From the NCBI GenBank assembly GCA_934090595.1, contig CAKOJO010000010.1, positions 1 through 29,693 of the forward strand: a DNA stretch of 29,693 bases. Reading direction: 5' to 3'. The stretch comes from an uncultured Bacilli bacterium. Lineage in GTDB: Bacteria; Bacillota_I; Bacilli_A; RF39; UBA660. The position numbers and the translations under genes are program-made. Below the pieces are notes generated by a model that saw only the letters and a program-made list of their open reading frames with translations, was not told where the DNA came from and did no database searches. Positions 8,247-14,957 of this stretch are shown in pieces (positions within the stretch are counted from its first letter, which is position 1; each line of letters begins with the position of its first letter).

Positions 8247-8702
8247 TTATAATTCTATTCTCATTTTGTGTTCAAAGTCTTTAAAGCCTATTTGTTCATA
8301 CAGTTTTAGAGCATTTATATTTTCTGATGTAACTTTTATTTCAAAGTAGGTTGCTCCGATTTCTGCACTCCAGTTTTTACATTCATTGATTAGTTTTGTT
8401 GCTACTTTTTGTTTTCTATATTTTTCTTCAACAAAGATTCCATCTAGTAAGGTTACTTTTGATATGATTTGGCCTCCTGGAAGTTCATTTATTTTACAGT
8501 ATGCGTATCCTATTACGTCTTCTTCTTTTTTAGCAATTAGTAAAATGTTATCTTCATTTTGATATTTATTTTCAAAGTAGTTTGTTATTATGTAATCATT
8601 TCTTAAGTTTTTATCGTATTTACTTTCACTTATTAACAATTTAGTTAATAACTCATTGCATTTTTTAGCATCATTAATATTATTTACTTTTTCTATTATC
8701 AT
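8247..8702 (-). CDS. GNAT family N-acetyltransferase
   Basis: A 151-residue protein with the GNAT fold order. A central strand G-Y-A-Y-C-K-I is followed by L-L-D-G-I-F-V (beta-4) and the acetyl-CoA loop R-K-Q-K-V-A-T-K-L, a variant of R-x-x-G-x-G/A. The end strand and helix carry E-N-I-N-A-L-K-L-Y-E-Q-I-G-F, typical of the family. Such enzymes move an acetyl group from acetyl-CoA to an amine of a small molecule or protein; the acceptor cannot be read from the sequence. AAGGAGTC precedes the ATG. It is the last gene of a four-gene minus-strand run starting at 9880. Confidence 0.88.
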   Translation of the reverse strand: MIIEKVNNINDAKKCNELLTKLLISESKYDKNLRNDYIITNYFENKYQNEDNILLIAKKEEDVIGYAYCKINELPGGQIISKVTLLDGIFVEEKYRKQKVATKLINECKNWSAEIGATYFEIKVTSENINALKLYEQIGFKDFEHKMRIEL

Positions 8703-8717
8703 ATTGACTCCTTATAA

Positions 8718-9086
8718 TTAGTATTTTTTTAATACTTTAAATATTTCAAATACTACTTTAGATTCTTCACTGAATGATTTATCTATTTCTTTAAATATTT
8801 TTGTGTGTTCGTCTTTGTAGTATTTTAATGATTTATCCCCTTCTCCTTCGATAAAGGCAAGTTCTTCAGTTATGTTTTTGAACTGTGTAATAATTACTTT
8901 TTCTATTACTATTAAGCATGCATCTTTATTGTTAGAGTACTGAATAATGCTTTTTTCTCCTTTTTTAGGGAGTGACTCTTGTTCTTTAATGTATTCATTA
9001 TATAGTGATGTGGTAGCTCTTTTTTGTCCTTTTAAAACTAGCTCTATTAACTTGTCATTGTCTGTTCCAAATTTCCATCTTTTCAT
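8718..9086 (-). CDS. ASCH domain protein
   Basis: A 122-residue single-domain protein. The ASCH signature is clear: K-W-K-F-G-T near the start, L-V-L-K-G-Q-K-R-A-T-T-S-L-Y-N-E-Y, then L-P-K-K-G-E-K-S-I-I, I-T-E-E-L-A-F-I-E-G-E-G-D-K-S-L-K-Y-Y and the final H-T-K-I-F. ASCH domains have a PUA-like barrel that binds RNA or modified nucleosides, and one relative (YqfB) is an N4-acetylcytidine amidohydrolase. The role here is unknown. The start codon lies inside the end of the preceding GNAT gene (32-base overlap), so translation is coupled. Confidence 0.88.
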   Translation of the reverse strand: MKRWKFGTDNDKLIELVLKGQKRATTSLYNEYIKEQESLPKKGEKSIIQYSNNKDACLIVIEKVIITQFKNITEELAFIEGEGDKSLKYYKDEHTKIFKEIDKSFSEESKVVFEIFKVLKKY

Positions 9087-9534
9087 TTTTATCCCTTTCT
9101 ATTTTTAATAGATATATGTTTTCTTCTTCCAACTCATTGTATAGTTTAAATGAGTGTTTATCTAGAAACTCAATCATTTCTTTGTTATTATTTTTACAAG
9201 TTATGTAGATATAGTTTATATTATTTTGTTTAGCTATTTCTATTGCTTTATTTAAGTATCTATTTCCAATTCCTTTATTTTTATCTTTTACTATTAGAGT
9301 TCTTATTTTAAGTAGTTTTTCTTTTGTAGTTATTTGGTTTGAATCTTTTTCATCTATTTTTAGAATCATTAGAGATGTTATTTCTTTAGAACTAGTTGTT
9401 ATATAACATTTTGTATTTTCTTTTTTCAATTTTTCTAACCAAGTATCAAAGTTTTTGTATATGTCTCTTAAAGTATTAAAAATATTTTCATTGGTATTTA
9501 GTTCATTAATACTTATTTCTTTTATTTCGTACAT
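9055..9534 (-). CDS. GNAT family N-acetyltransferase
   Basis: A 159-residue protein. The acetyl-CoA region is L-L-K-I-R-T-L-I-V-K-D-K-N-K-G-I-G-N-R-Y-L, with K-G-I-G-N in place of the usual Q/R-x-x-G-x-G/A. The C-terminal half gives I-Y-I-T-C-K-N-N-N-K-E-M-I-E-F-L-D-K-H-S-F, the usual strand-helix-strand end of GNAT enzymes. The N-terminal half is divergent and Lys/Glu-rich. The ATG follows AAGGAGTCACT. It overlaps the ASCH gene by 32 bases and starts 16 bases after the MazG-like gene, all in one operon. Acceptor substrate unknown. Confidence 0.82.
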   Translation of the reverse strand: MYEIKEISINELNTNENIFNTLRDIYKNFDTWLEKLKKENTKCYITTSSKEITSLMILKIDEKDSNQITTKEKLLKIRTLIVKDKNKGIGNRYLNKAIEIAKQNNINYIYITCKNNNKEMIEFLDKHSFKLYNELEEENIYLLKIERDKNEKMEIWNRQ

Positions 9535-9550
9535 AGTGACTCCTTAACAT

Positions 9551-9880
9551 TTAATCATTTTCTTTTGTTTTTATAAGAAATATTTTTTTACTAAAGCCAC
9601 CACGTTTTAAACATTTTTGTTTTGATGTTTCAATTACTTCATTTAGACTACTTCCCTCCAGCTCCGCTAACGCTTTTATTACTTCAAGCATATCTCCTAA
9701 TTCTTCTATTCTATTTTTTCCGCTTGATTCTAATACTTCATGATATTCTTCATTTAATTTATTTTCTAATTCTTTTTTATAATCGTTTTGATCTAGTGTT
9801 TTTGTTACTGGTATTTCTCCATTTCTTTTAATAATATCTGGTATATTGTCTCTGACTAGTTTATTATAAATTTTTTCCAT
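9551..9880 (-). CDS. MazG-like nucleotide pyrophosphohydrolase
   Basis: A 109-residue all-alpha protein beginning Y-N-K-L-V-R-D-N-I-P-D-I-I, the hallmark of small MazG-like / phosphoribosyl-ATP pyrophosphohydrolase-like proteins found singly in Bacillota. The metal-binding motifs are E-E-Y-H-E (44-48) and E-E-L-G-D (59-63). Such enzymes hydrolyse nucleoside triphosphates to monophosphates and pyrophosphate, often for house-cleaning; a role in histidine synthesis is unlikely without other his genes nearby. AAAGGACGATAATT precedes the ATG. First gene of the run that continues with GNAT, ASCH and GNAT. Confidence 0.88.
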   Translation of the reverse strand: MEKIYNKLVRDNIPDIIKRNGEIPVTKTLDQNDYKKELENKLNEEYHEVLESSGKNRIEELGDMLEVIKALAELEGSSLNEVIETSKQKCLKRGGFSKKIFLIKTKEND

Positions 9881-9904
9881 AATTATCGTCCTTTTTTATT
9901 TTTA

Positions 9905-9933
9905 TTTATAAGTTAATAATGCAACACATTCAA
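9905..9933 (-). promoter_or_regulatory. Possible promoter of the MazG-like/GNAT/ASCH operon
   Basis: Minus strand: TTGAAT (9928-9933), a 17-base spacer, TATAAA (9905-9910), about 25 bases before the ATG at 9880. It lies in the repeat at the rlmD remnant, so the match could be chance. Confidence 0.35.
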
Positions 9934-9938
9934 TATGT
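9914..9938. repeat. Direct repeat, distal copy (putative attachment site)
   Basis: This 25-bp copy shares 24 of 25 bases with 11088-11112; the common core is TGCAACACAYTCAATATG. It lies within the displaced methyltransferase 3' end. Together the two copies bracket rhuM, as attL and attR would. Confidence 0.75.
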
Positions 9939-9980
9939 GGTAGATTTATTATCGATACTGAGAGCATATATTAATTCTAT

Positions 9981-10988
9981 TTATTTATTACTTTCTTCTA
10001 GCAATAAGTCAAAATCTGATTTGTATATTTTATCTTGCTTTATTCTGTATTTTTCAAACTCGGTTAACGCTTTATCGCATGCTATTTCATGTGATATTTT
10101 TCCAGCATCTTTTAATATATCTCTATCATCTGCTAATAAAAACTTGTCTATTCTTGTAGACCAATCCTCCATTGTCATTGGAATACGTTTCCTTGCTCTA
10201 TTTTCCGCTATTTCCAAAAATGCACTTACAATTCCTTCCAGATCTTGTATTTCATCTTTAGATAAATAATTCTTTGCGATTATAACATCTGATTCCATTA
10301 TTTTACCATTAGGTGATTTTTTCCAAGAGGTAAGCCCCATATGCTCTTTTTTTGAGTCCGCTCTATTATAAACTATTTCTGCAGCAGTTTGTTTTGATAC
10401 TGCATAGTGCATTTTATTTTGTACTTTTTTAAAAAACTCAATTGATAATGGAGATTTAGGATCATAATCTATACTTGTAGCATAAATATCAGTAACTTTC
10501 TGATAAAATCTTCTTTCTGACAATCTTATTTCTCTAATTTCTTCCAGTAACTTTTCAAAATAATCTTTATCTATAAATGAGCCATTTTTCATTCTTTCTT
10601 TATCTAAAACATAACCTTGTATAGTAAATGTTTTTAAAATATTTGTTGCCCATCTTCTAAATTGTGTAGCTCTTATTGAGTTTACTCTATATCCAACTGA
10701 AATTATTGCATCCAAATTATAGTATTCTGTTTGATACTTTTTTCCATCATCAGCAGTATGTTCCATTTTGGAACATACTGAACTTTTTTCCAATTCATTA
10801 TCGTTAAATATATTTAATAAATGTTTTGTGATAGCAGGTCTTTGAACATCAAATAATTCAGCAATTGCTTTTTGCGTCATCCATAAAGTTTCTTGTTCAT
10901 ATTTTACTTGTATACCCTTATCTCTTTCATGAAGTTTAAATGTTATAAATTCTTCTACACTGCTTCTTATGATTAAATCTTTTTTCAT
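9981..10988 (-). CDS. rhuM: RhuM family protein
   Basis: A 335-residue cytoplasmic protein matching the RhuM (virulence protein RhuM) family. Near the N-terminus are L-W-M-T-Q-K-A-I-A-E-L-F-D-V-Q-R-P-A-I-T-K-H-L, a helix-turn-helix-like stretch, then E-Y-Y-N-L-D-A-I-I-S-V-G-Y-R-V-N-S and F-R-R-W-A-T. Further on come F-F-K-K-V-Q-N-K-M-H-Y-A and H-M-G-L-T-S-W. RhuM genes travel on pathogenicity islands and other mobile elements, and their molecular role is not settled; DNA binding is suggested by the N-terminal part. I chose ATG 10988 after AAGGGGATGATAAG; a longer frame to 11051 would need a TTG start without a binding site. It lies between two direct copies of the rlmD 3' end, so it is probably acquired. 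Confidence 0.88.
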   Translation of the reverse strand: MKKDLIIRSSVEEFITFKLHERDKGIQVKYEQETLWMTQKAIAELFDVQRPAITKHLLNIFNDNELEKSSVCSKMEHTADDGKKYQTEYYNLDAIISVGYRVNSIRATQFRRWATNILKTFTIQGYVLDKERMKNGSFIDKDYFEKLLEEIREIRLSERRFYQKVTDIYATSIDYDPKSPLSIEFFKKVQNKMHYAVSKQTAAEIVYNRADSKKEHMGLTSWKKSPNGKIMESDVIIAKNYLSKDEIQDLEGIVSAFLEIAENRARKRIPMTMEDWSTRIDKFLLADDRDILKDAGKISHEIACDKALTEFEKYRIKQDKIYKSDFDLLLEESNK

Positions 10989-11005
10989 TCTTATCATCCC
11001 CTTGG

Positions 11006-11023
11006 AAATGTTTTTTAACATTT
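11006..11023. promoter_or_regulatory. Inverted repeat just upstream of rhuM
   Basis: AAATGTT-TTTT-AACATTT is a perfect 7-bp inverted repeat with a 4-base spacer, directly before the rhuM ribosome binding site. It could be an operator bound by the RhuM helix-turn-helix (inference) or an mRNA hairpin. Confidence 0.4.
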
Positions 11024-11054
11024 TGCGAAATATTACTTCTTGGTTTTTCAAAAA

Positions 11055-12257
11055 CTAAAAGTTCTTATTTTTCAATACTTTTCGATGTAATAATGCAACA
11101 CACTCAATATGTTCTGTTTTAGGAAACATGTTTACTGGAGTTATTTCTTTTACACAATAGTTTTCTTCCAGTAGTTTTATATCTCTTTTTAATGTATTAG
11201 GGTTGCATGATGTATATATAATTTTTTCAGGTTTTATTTCAAGTATTTTTTCTATTACTTTTTTTGATAGTCCTATTCTTGGAGGATCTACTGTTATAGC
11301 ATCATATTTTTCTTTGATGTTACTGGCATCACTACATATGAAATCAATGTTTTTTATGTTGTTTAATTTTTTATTTAGTTTAGCGTTTTTTACTGAGTCT
11401 TTGTTTATTTCTATTCCAAATACTTCTTTGTATAAGTCACTTAAATATATTCCTATTGTTCCTGTTCCACAGTATAAATCTAATAGTTTATTTCCTTTTT
11501 CTGCATATTTTCTATTTAAATCGTATAGTTTTATCATGCCTTCTTTATTTACTTGAAAGAATGCATCTGGATATATTGTATATTTTATATTATTTATATC
11601 TTCTTTTATATATGGTTCTTCATATATTAATTTATCGTCTTGATATAGACTTTTTAAATTATTTATTTTTAGTATTTTTAATATATCGTCATTTTTGATG
11701 GTTCCTATTGTTTTAATCATTATGTCTTTATTTTCATTTGTTCTTATCATTATTTCTTTTATATCTTTTAAATCTATAGTTTTAAGTATTTTAATTACTT
11801 CGTTTAATTGTTCTTTTAATAAATGACAAGTATCTATTTCTACCAATTCATTTGTACCCCTTTGATAGAAACCAATCTTTCGGTTTTTAATATGTAGGGT
11901 TACTTTATTTCTATAGTTATATTCATTTGTTTTTACAATACTTTTTACTTCATAGTCTTTGAATAATTCTTTTATATAGTTTTCTTTTATAGATAGTTCT
12001 TCTTCATTTGTAGTGTGTAGGAATGCACATCCTCCACATTTATCATAGTATTTACATATTGGTTTTATTCTATTTTTATTTGGTTTTATTATTTTTGTAA
12101 TTTTTGCTATTTGATAGTTTTTATAGTCTTTTATTATTTGTATTTTTAGTGTTTCGTCTTGTAATGCTTTTTCTACGAATACTACTTTATTGTCTATTTT
12201 AGTGATTGCGTTTCCAAAGTTATTTACTGTTGATGTTATTACTTCTTTTTCATTCAT
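11055..12257 (-). CDS. rlmD: 23S rRNA (uracil-5-)-methyltransferase, RlmD/RlmCD family
   Basis: The enzyme methylates C5 of a uridine in 23S rRNA using S-adenosylmethionine. The 400-residue protein has a short TRAM-like RNA-binding part at the N-terminus (to about 55). An iron-sulfur cluster set follows: Cys68, Cys74 and Cys77 in C-K-Y-Y-D-K-C-G-G-C, with a later Cys in D-T-C-H. The SAM site is D-L-Y-C-G-T-G-T-I-G. D-P-P-R and the catalytic S-C-N-P-N-T-L come next. It closes with M-F-P-K-T-E-H-I-E-C-V-A-L-L. After A-L-L the tail H-R-K-V-L-K-N-K-N-F differs from the displaced end at 9902, as expected if an integrated element supplied a new gene end. In Bacillota one such enzyme (RlmCD) may modify two uridines. 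Confidence 0.92.
   Translation of the reverse strand: MNEKEVITSTVNNFGNAITKIDNKVVFVEKALQDETLKIQIIKDYKNYQIAKITKIIKPNKNRIKPICKYYDKCGGCAFLHTTNEEELSIKENYIKELFKDYEVKSIVKTNEYNYRNKVTLHIKNRKIGFYQRGTNELVEIDTCHLLKEQLNEVIKILKTIDLKDIKEIMIRTNENKDIMIKTIGTIKNDDILKILKINNLKSLYQDDKLIYEEPYIKEDINNIKYTIYPDAFFQVNKEGMIKLYDLNRKYAEKGNKLLDLYCGTGTIGIYLSDLYKEVFGIEINKDSVKNAKLNKKLNNIKNIDFICSDASNIKEKYDAITVDPPRIGLSKKVIEKILEIKPEKIIYTSCNPNTLKRDIKLLEENYCVKEITPVNMFPKTEHIECVALLHRKVLKNKNF
11088..11112. repeat. Direct repeat, proximal copy inside rlmD 3' end
   Basis: Second copy of the 25-bp repeat (one mismatch to 9914-9938), coding for the H-I-E-C-V-A-L-L end of the intact methyltransferase. The 3' end of rumA/rlmD-type genes is a known insertion hot spot for integrative elements in streptococci. 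Confidence 0.75.
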
Positions 12258-12320
12258 ATTATCACGTCCTTATGGCTTTTCTTATGTTTATTTTATCATA
12301 TTTATTTAAATTAATAAATA

Positions 12321-12346
12321 AAGAAAAAAAAGACAATATTTGTCTT
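12321..12346 (-). terminator. Rho-independent terminator of the rhomboid gene
   Basis: AAGACAA pairs with TTGTCTT (12340-12346 and 12330-12336) around three bases. The minus transcript then runs into TTTTTTTCTTT. The stem includes the first base of the rhomboid stop codon region. Confidence 0.85.
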
Positions 12347-13466
12347 ATGCGTAAAAGAAATTCATAAATATTAAGAATCCAATGTATAGAATAGTAAGTA
12401 TTATTCCATTTAATCTATCGTCTTTTTTTATAGATATACCTACGGCCATTGTTGCTAAGAATCCTCCGATTAGTCCTCCAAGATGGGCAAAGTTATCGAC
12501 TCCTGGTAGAGTGAATCCTAGTAAAAGGTTTAGAACAATTACTGGTAGTATTTCTTTTGTTAGAGCAGTTCCTAAGTATACTCTATAGTTGATACCAAAG
12601 TATAGTAATGCTCCCATAAGTCCAAAGATTGCTCCACTTGCTCCGATTGATGCTGTATTCATATTTAGTAGCATTGATAGTAGTGATGCTGTTATTGCAC
12701 TTATTATGTATATTATTATATATTTTATTTTTCCAAAGTAGTTTTCTACTTGTGAGCCTATTATGTATAGTGCATACATATTACATAGGATGTGTAGGAT
12801 ATTAACATGAACAAATTCACTTGTTAATAGTCTATAGTATTGGCCTTCTCTTATGTATGGACCGTAGTTTGATAATAGGCCTACTACAAAGTCACTAGCA
12901 TTAAATAGAATTGCAAATAAGAATATAAATACATTTATTGCTATAATAGTGTATGTTACTACTGGTGTTTTTGGGGTAAATATCGCATCTATTTTTCTTG
13001 CTTTTTCCATATTTTTTTGATTTATATCATCAGTTATTTTCATAAATAAATCAATTCCTTTTTCATCAAAATTAAGCTTTTCTTCTATATCAGGAAAGTA
13101 ATTTTTTAATTTCTTTTTTATTTCATTTTCTTTTTCTATTTCTACACAGTCTATTCCTTTTTCGTTTTTTAAATCAACATTATCTCCAAGATCTGTGTAG
13201 ATACTTAGAACATTCATATTAAAATTAAATGTTTTTCTTTTGATATTTTTAGTTATTTTTTGGGTTTTAAAAATATCATAGTCAAATTGTTCATTATTGT
13301 GAATGTAGTTTGATACAAGTCTAACTATTTTATACTCACTATCCATGTTTTCTAACCATATTTCGTTTTGAGCACCATGCAGGATAATTGGGTTGTAATT
13401 TTGTTCTGTTATGAAGTAGTGTAATAGTTTCATTATGATTGTATCTTGTTTTGTTATTTGATTCAT
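12345..13466 (-). CDS. Rhomboid family intramembrane serine protease
   Basis: A 373-residue membrane protein. Residues 1 to about 165 are a cytoplasmic, charged domain. A six- or seven-helix rhomboid core follows, with G-Q-Y-Y-R-L-L-T-S-E-F-V-H (209-220), H-I-L-C-N-M (Asn229), the nucleophile Ser277 in G-A-S-G-A-I-F-G and His328 in F-A-H-L-G-G-L-I-G-G. Ser277 and His328 form the catalytic dyad, so the enzyme should be active and cut transmembrane substrates in the lipid bilayer. Length and the large N-terminal domain resemble the YqgP/GluP group of Bacillota. ATG follows GAGGTGATACAAGT, and a promoter lies at 13495-13523. Natural substrate unknown. Confidence 0.93.
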   Translation of the reverse strand: MNQITKQDTIIMKLLHYFITEQNYNPIILHGAQNEIWLENMDSEYKIVRLVSNYIHNNEQFDYDIFKTQKITKNIKRKTFNFNMNVLSIYTDLGDNVDLKNEKGIDCVEIEKENEIKKKLKNYFPDIEEKLNFDEKGIDLFMKITDDINQKNMEKARKIDAIFTPKTPVVTYTIIAINVFIFLFAILFNASDFVVGLLSNYGPYIREGQYYRLLTSEFVHVNILHILCNMYALYIIGSQVENYFGKIKYIIIYIISAITASLLSMLLNMNTASIGASGAIFGLMGALLYFGINYRVYLGTALTKEILPVIVLNLLLGFTLPGVDNFAHLGGLIGGFLATMAVGISIKKDDRLNGIILTILYIGFLIFMNFFYA

Positions 13467-13494
13467 ACTTGTATCACCTCTTTTGTACTTAACT

Positions 13495-13523
13495 ATTATA
13501 AAGCATTTTGTTTTTTTTTGAAA
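13495..13523 (-). promoter_or_regulatory. Promoter of the rhomboid gene
   Basis: Minus strand: TTTCAA (13518-13523), a 17-base spacer containing an A-tract, TATAAT (13495-13500). The -35 box is weak, the -10 is perfect. It is divergent from the rpsD promoter 20 bases away. Confidence 0.6.
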
Positions 13524-13542
13524 GTGTAAAGTGCAATTTTTC

Positions 13543-13571
13543 TTGACTTTTACGTATAATTTTTATATAAT
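13543..13571 (+). promoter_or_regulatory. Strong SigA-type promoter of rpsD
   Basis: TTGACT (13543-13548), a 17-base spacer, TATAAT (13566-13571): near consensus, as expected for a ribosomal protein gene. Confidence 0.85.
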
Positions 13572-13577
13572 TAGTAC

Positions 13578-13741
13578 TGCATATACATTGAACAGCGTTA
13601 TTTTATGTTTTGTAATTGTGTTTATTTGAGATTGTTAGTAACTTTTGCTGTTAAGCGAAGGCATAGATTAAACACCCTGCAAAGTAGTAAAATATGATTT
13701 TCGATGTTTATTGTAAATAAACTTTGAAAGGAGAATGAATT
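13578..13741 (+). promoter_or_regulatory. Long 5' leader of rpsD, probable S4 autoregulatory site
   Basis: From the predicted start at about 13578 to the rpsD ATG there are some 164 untranslated bases without an ORF. A perfect GTTTATT / AATAAAC hairpin (13706-13722) sits directly before the GAAAGGAG ribosome binding site. S4 in Bacillota is known to repress its own gene through such a leader; assignment here is by position and length, not by a matched consensus. Confidence 0.5.
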
Positions 13742-14344
13742 ATGTCAAGATATACAGGTTCTAGTTATAAGCAAGCTCGTCGTACTGGTTTTTCTATTTT
13801 AGAAAATGGTAAAGAACTTGCTAGACGTCCTTATGGACCAGGTCAACATGGTCAAGATCGTAAGAGAAAACCTTCTAACTACAGTGTTCAATTGAAAGAA
13901 AAACAAAAAGTTAGATTTATGTATGGACTAAATGAAAGACAATTTAAGAAAACTTTCAATGAAGCTGGTAAACTTGCTGGTCTTCACGGTGAAAACTTCT
14001 TAAAACTTCTTGAATCTAGATTAGATAATTTAGTTTATCGTATGGGATTTGCTCCTACTAGAAGAGCTGCTAGACAATTAGTTAATCATGGTCATATTAG
14101 TGTTAATGGTAAGAAAGTAGATATTCCATCATTTAGAGTTAAAGTTGGTTCAACTATAGCTTTAAAAGAAGAATCTAAGGATCATAAAGCTGTTAAAGCT
14201 GCTTTAGAAAAAGCTATTAAAAGACCTGAATTTGTTACTTTTGATGAATCTAAATTAGAAGGTACTTATGTTAGACTTCCTGAAAGAAGTGAACTTAATC
14301 CTGAAATTAATGAATCATTAATAGTTGAATACTATAATAGATAG
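13742..14344 (+). CDS. rpsD: 30S ribosomal protein S4
   Basis: S4 binds 16S rRNA early in 30S assembly. The 200-residue protein has the usual start S-R-Y-T-G, then R-P-Y-G-P-G-Q-H-G-Q-D-R-K-R-K, and Y-G-L-N-E-R-Q-F-K. The S4 RNA-binding domain follows (about 90-155: L-E-S-R-L-D-N-L-V-Y-R-M-G-F-A, R-R-A-A-R-Q-L-V-N-H-G-H-I-S-V-N-G). It ends in E-S-L-I-V-E-Y-Y-N-R. Length is normal. There are no zinc-binding cysteines at the N-terminus, so it is the zinc-free form. GAAAGGAGAATGAATT precedes the ATG. It is a single-gene unit between a strong promoter and a terminator. Confidence 0.98.
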   Translation: MSRYTGSSYKQARRTGFSILENGKELARRPYGPGQHGQDRKRKPSNYSVQLKEKQKVRFMYGLNERQFKKTFNEAGKLAGLHGENFLKLLESRLDNLVYRMGFAPTRRAARQLVNHGHISVNGKKVDIPSFRVKVGSTIALKEESKDHKAVKAALEKAIKRPEFVTFDESKLEGTYVRLPERSELNPEINESLIVEYYNR

Positions 14345-14351
14345 TATAATA

Positions 14352-14389
14352 AAAGAACTTCGAGATTATTCGAGGTTCTTTTTTGTTTT
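14352..14389 (+). terminator. Rho-independent terminator of rpsD
   Basis: AAAGAACTTCGA (14352-14363) pairs with TCGAGGTTCTTT (14370-14381, one G-U pair) around six bases, followed by TTTTGTTTTA. Confidence 0.88.
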
Positions 14390-14942
14390 ATTTAAAATTA
14401 TTTTTATTTATTAAACTTTTTGGTGTTTTTAAAATTATTTTTAAATCGTATAAGAAACTGATATTATTATAGTAAATAACGTCATATTCTAGTTTTTGTT
14501 TATGTGTTATGTTTCTTCCTCCGTTTACTTGTGCAAGTCCTGTTAATCCAGGTTTTACAAGATATCTTTCTTTTGGTATTTCATCTTTTGGAAGGTTGTC
14601 TTTTGGTATGAATGGTCTTGGTCCTACAAGTGCCATGTCTCCTTTTATAACATTTATTAATTGCGGTAGTTCATTTAGTCTTAATCTGTCAATTATATAG
14701 CTTATTTTTGTATACTCTGTGCCATCAGTTACATATTCCATTCCTAGTTTTTTAGTTCTTATTTTATACATAATGTATGGCTTTTTGTTTTTACCTTCAC
14801 GATATCTTAGTGTATTATGGAGTGGTAGCCCTAAATCTATAAAGGTAATTATTAATACTATAATTATTAAAGGTAATAAAATGATAAATAATATTGTAGC
14901 AATTATTGTATCTATTATTTGCTTTATATATTTTTTATACAC
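14388..14942 (-). CDS. Bacterial sugar transferase (polyprenyl-phosphate glycosyl-1-phosphate transferase)
   Basis: A 184-residue membrane-bound enzyme of the WcaJ/PglC family. It moves a sugar-1-phosphate from a nucleotide sugar to undecaprenyl phosphate, the first step in making capsule, exopolysaccharide or glycan chains. Seen: one hydrophobic helix (about 9-33), K-I-R-T-K-K-L-G, R-L-R-L-N-E-L-P-Q-L-I-N-V-I-K-G-D-M-A-L-V-G-P-R-P and V-K-P-G-L-T-G-L-A-Q-V-N-G. It is the short form with only the catalytic part. The start is GTG at 14942 after AAGGTGATAAA. It lies 15 bases behind parE, probably in the same transcript, although no other glycan genes are in the window. Confidence 0.9.
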   Translation of the reverse strand: MYKKYIKQIIDTIIATILFIILLPLIIIVLIITFIDLGLPLHNTLRYREGKNKKPYIMYKIRTKKLGMEYVTDGTEYTKISYIIDRLRLNELPQLINVIKGDMALVGPRPFIPKDNLPKDEIPKERYLVKPGLTGLAQVNGGRNITHKQKLEYDVIYYNNISFLYDLKIILKTPKSLINKNNFK

Positions 14943-14957
14943 TTTATCACCTTCTTT

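Larger units (their letters stand above)
9902..9946 (-). pseudogene. Displaced 3' end of an rlmD-type methyltransferase gene
   Basis: Reading the minus strand into the stop at 9902-9904 gives I-N-L-P-H-I-E-C-V-A-L-L-T-Y-K-stop. H-I-E-C-V-A-L-L is the same as in the intact methyltransferase ending at 11055, and this motif closes the RlmD/RumA family. The upstream rest of the gene is absent here. I infer that this is the original end of the gene, pushed away by the insertion that carries rhuM. Confidence 0.65.

Noticed and set aside
9981..11051. Longer rhuM with 21 extra N-terminal residues
   Set aside because: It would start with TTG without a ribosome binding site, while the ATG at 10988 has AAGGGGATG.
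13578..13741. rpsD leader considered as a T-box or metabolite riboswitch
   Set aside because: No T-box GGTGG motif or other riboswitch core that I can recognise; a ribosomal protein leader is more likely.
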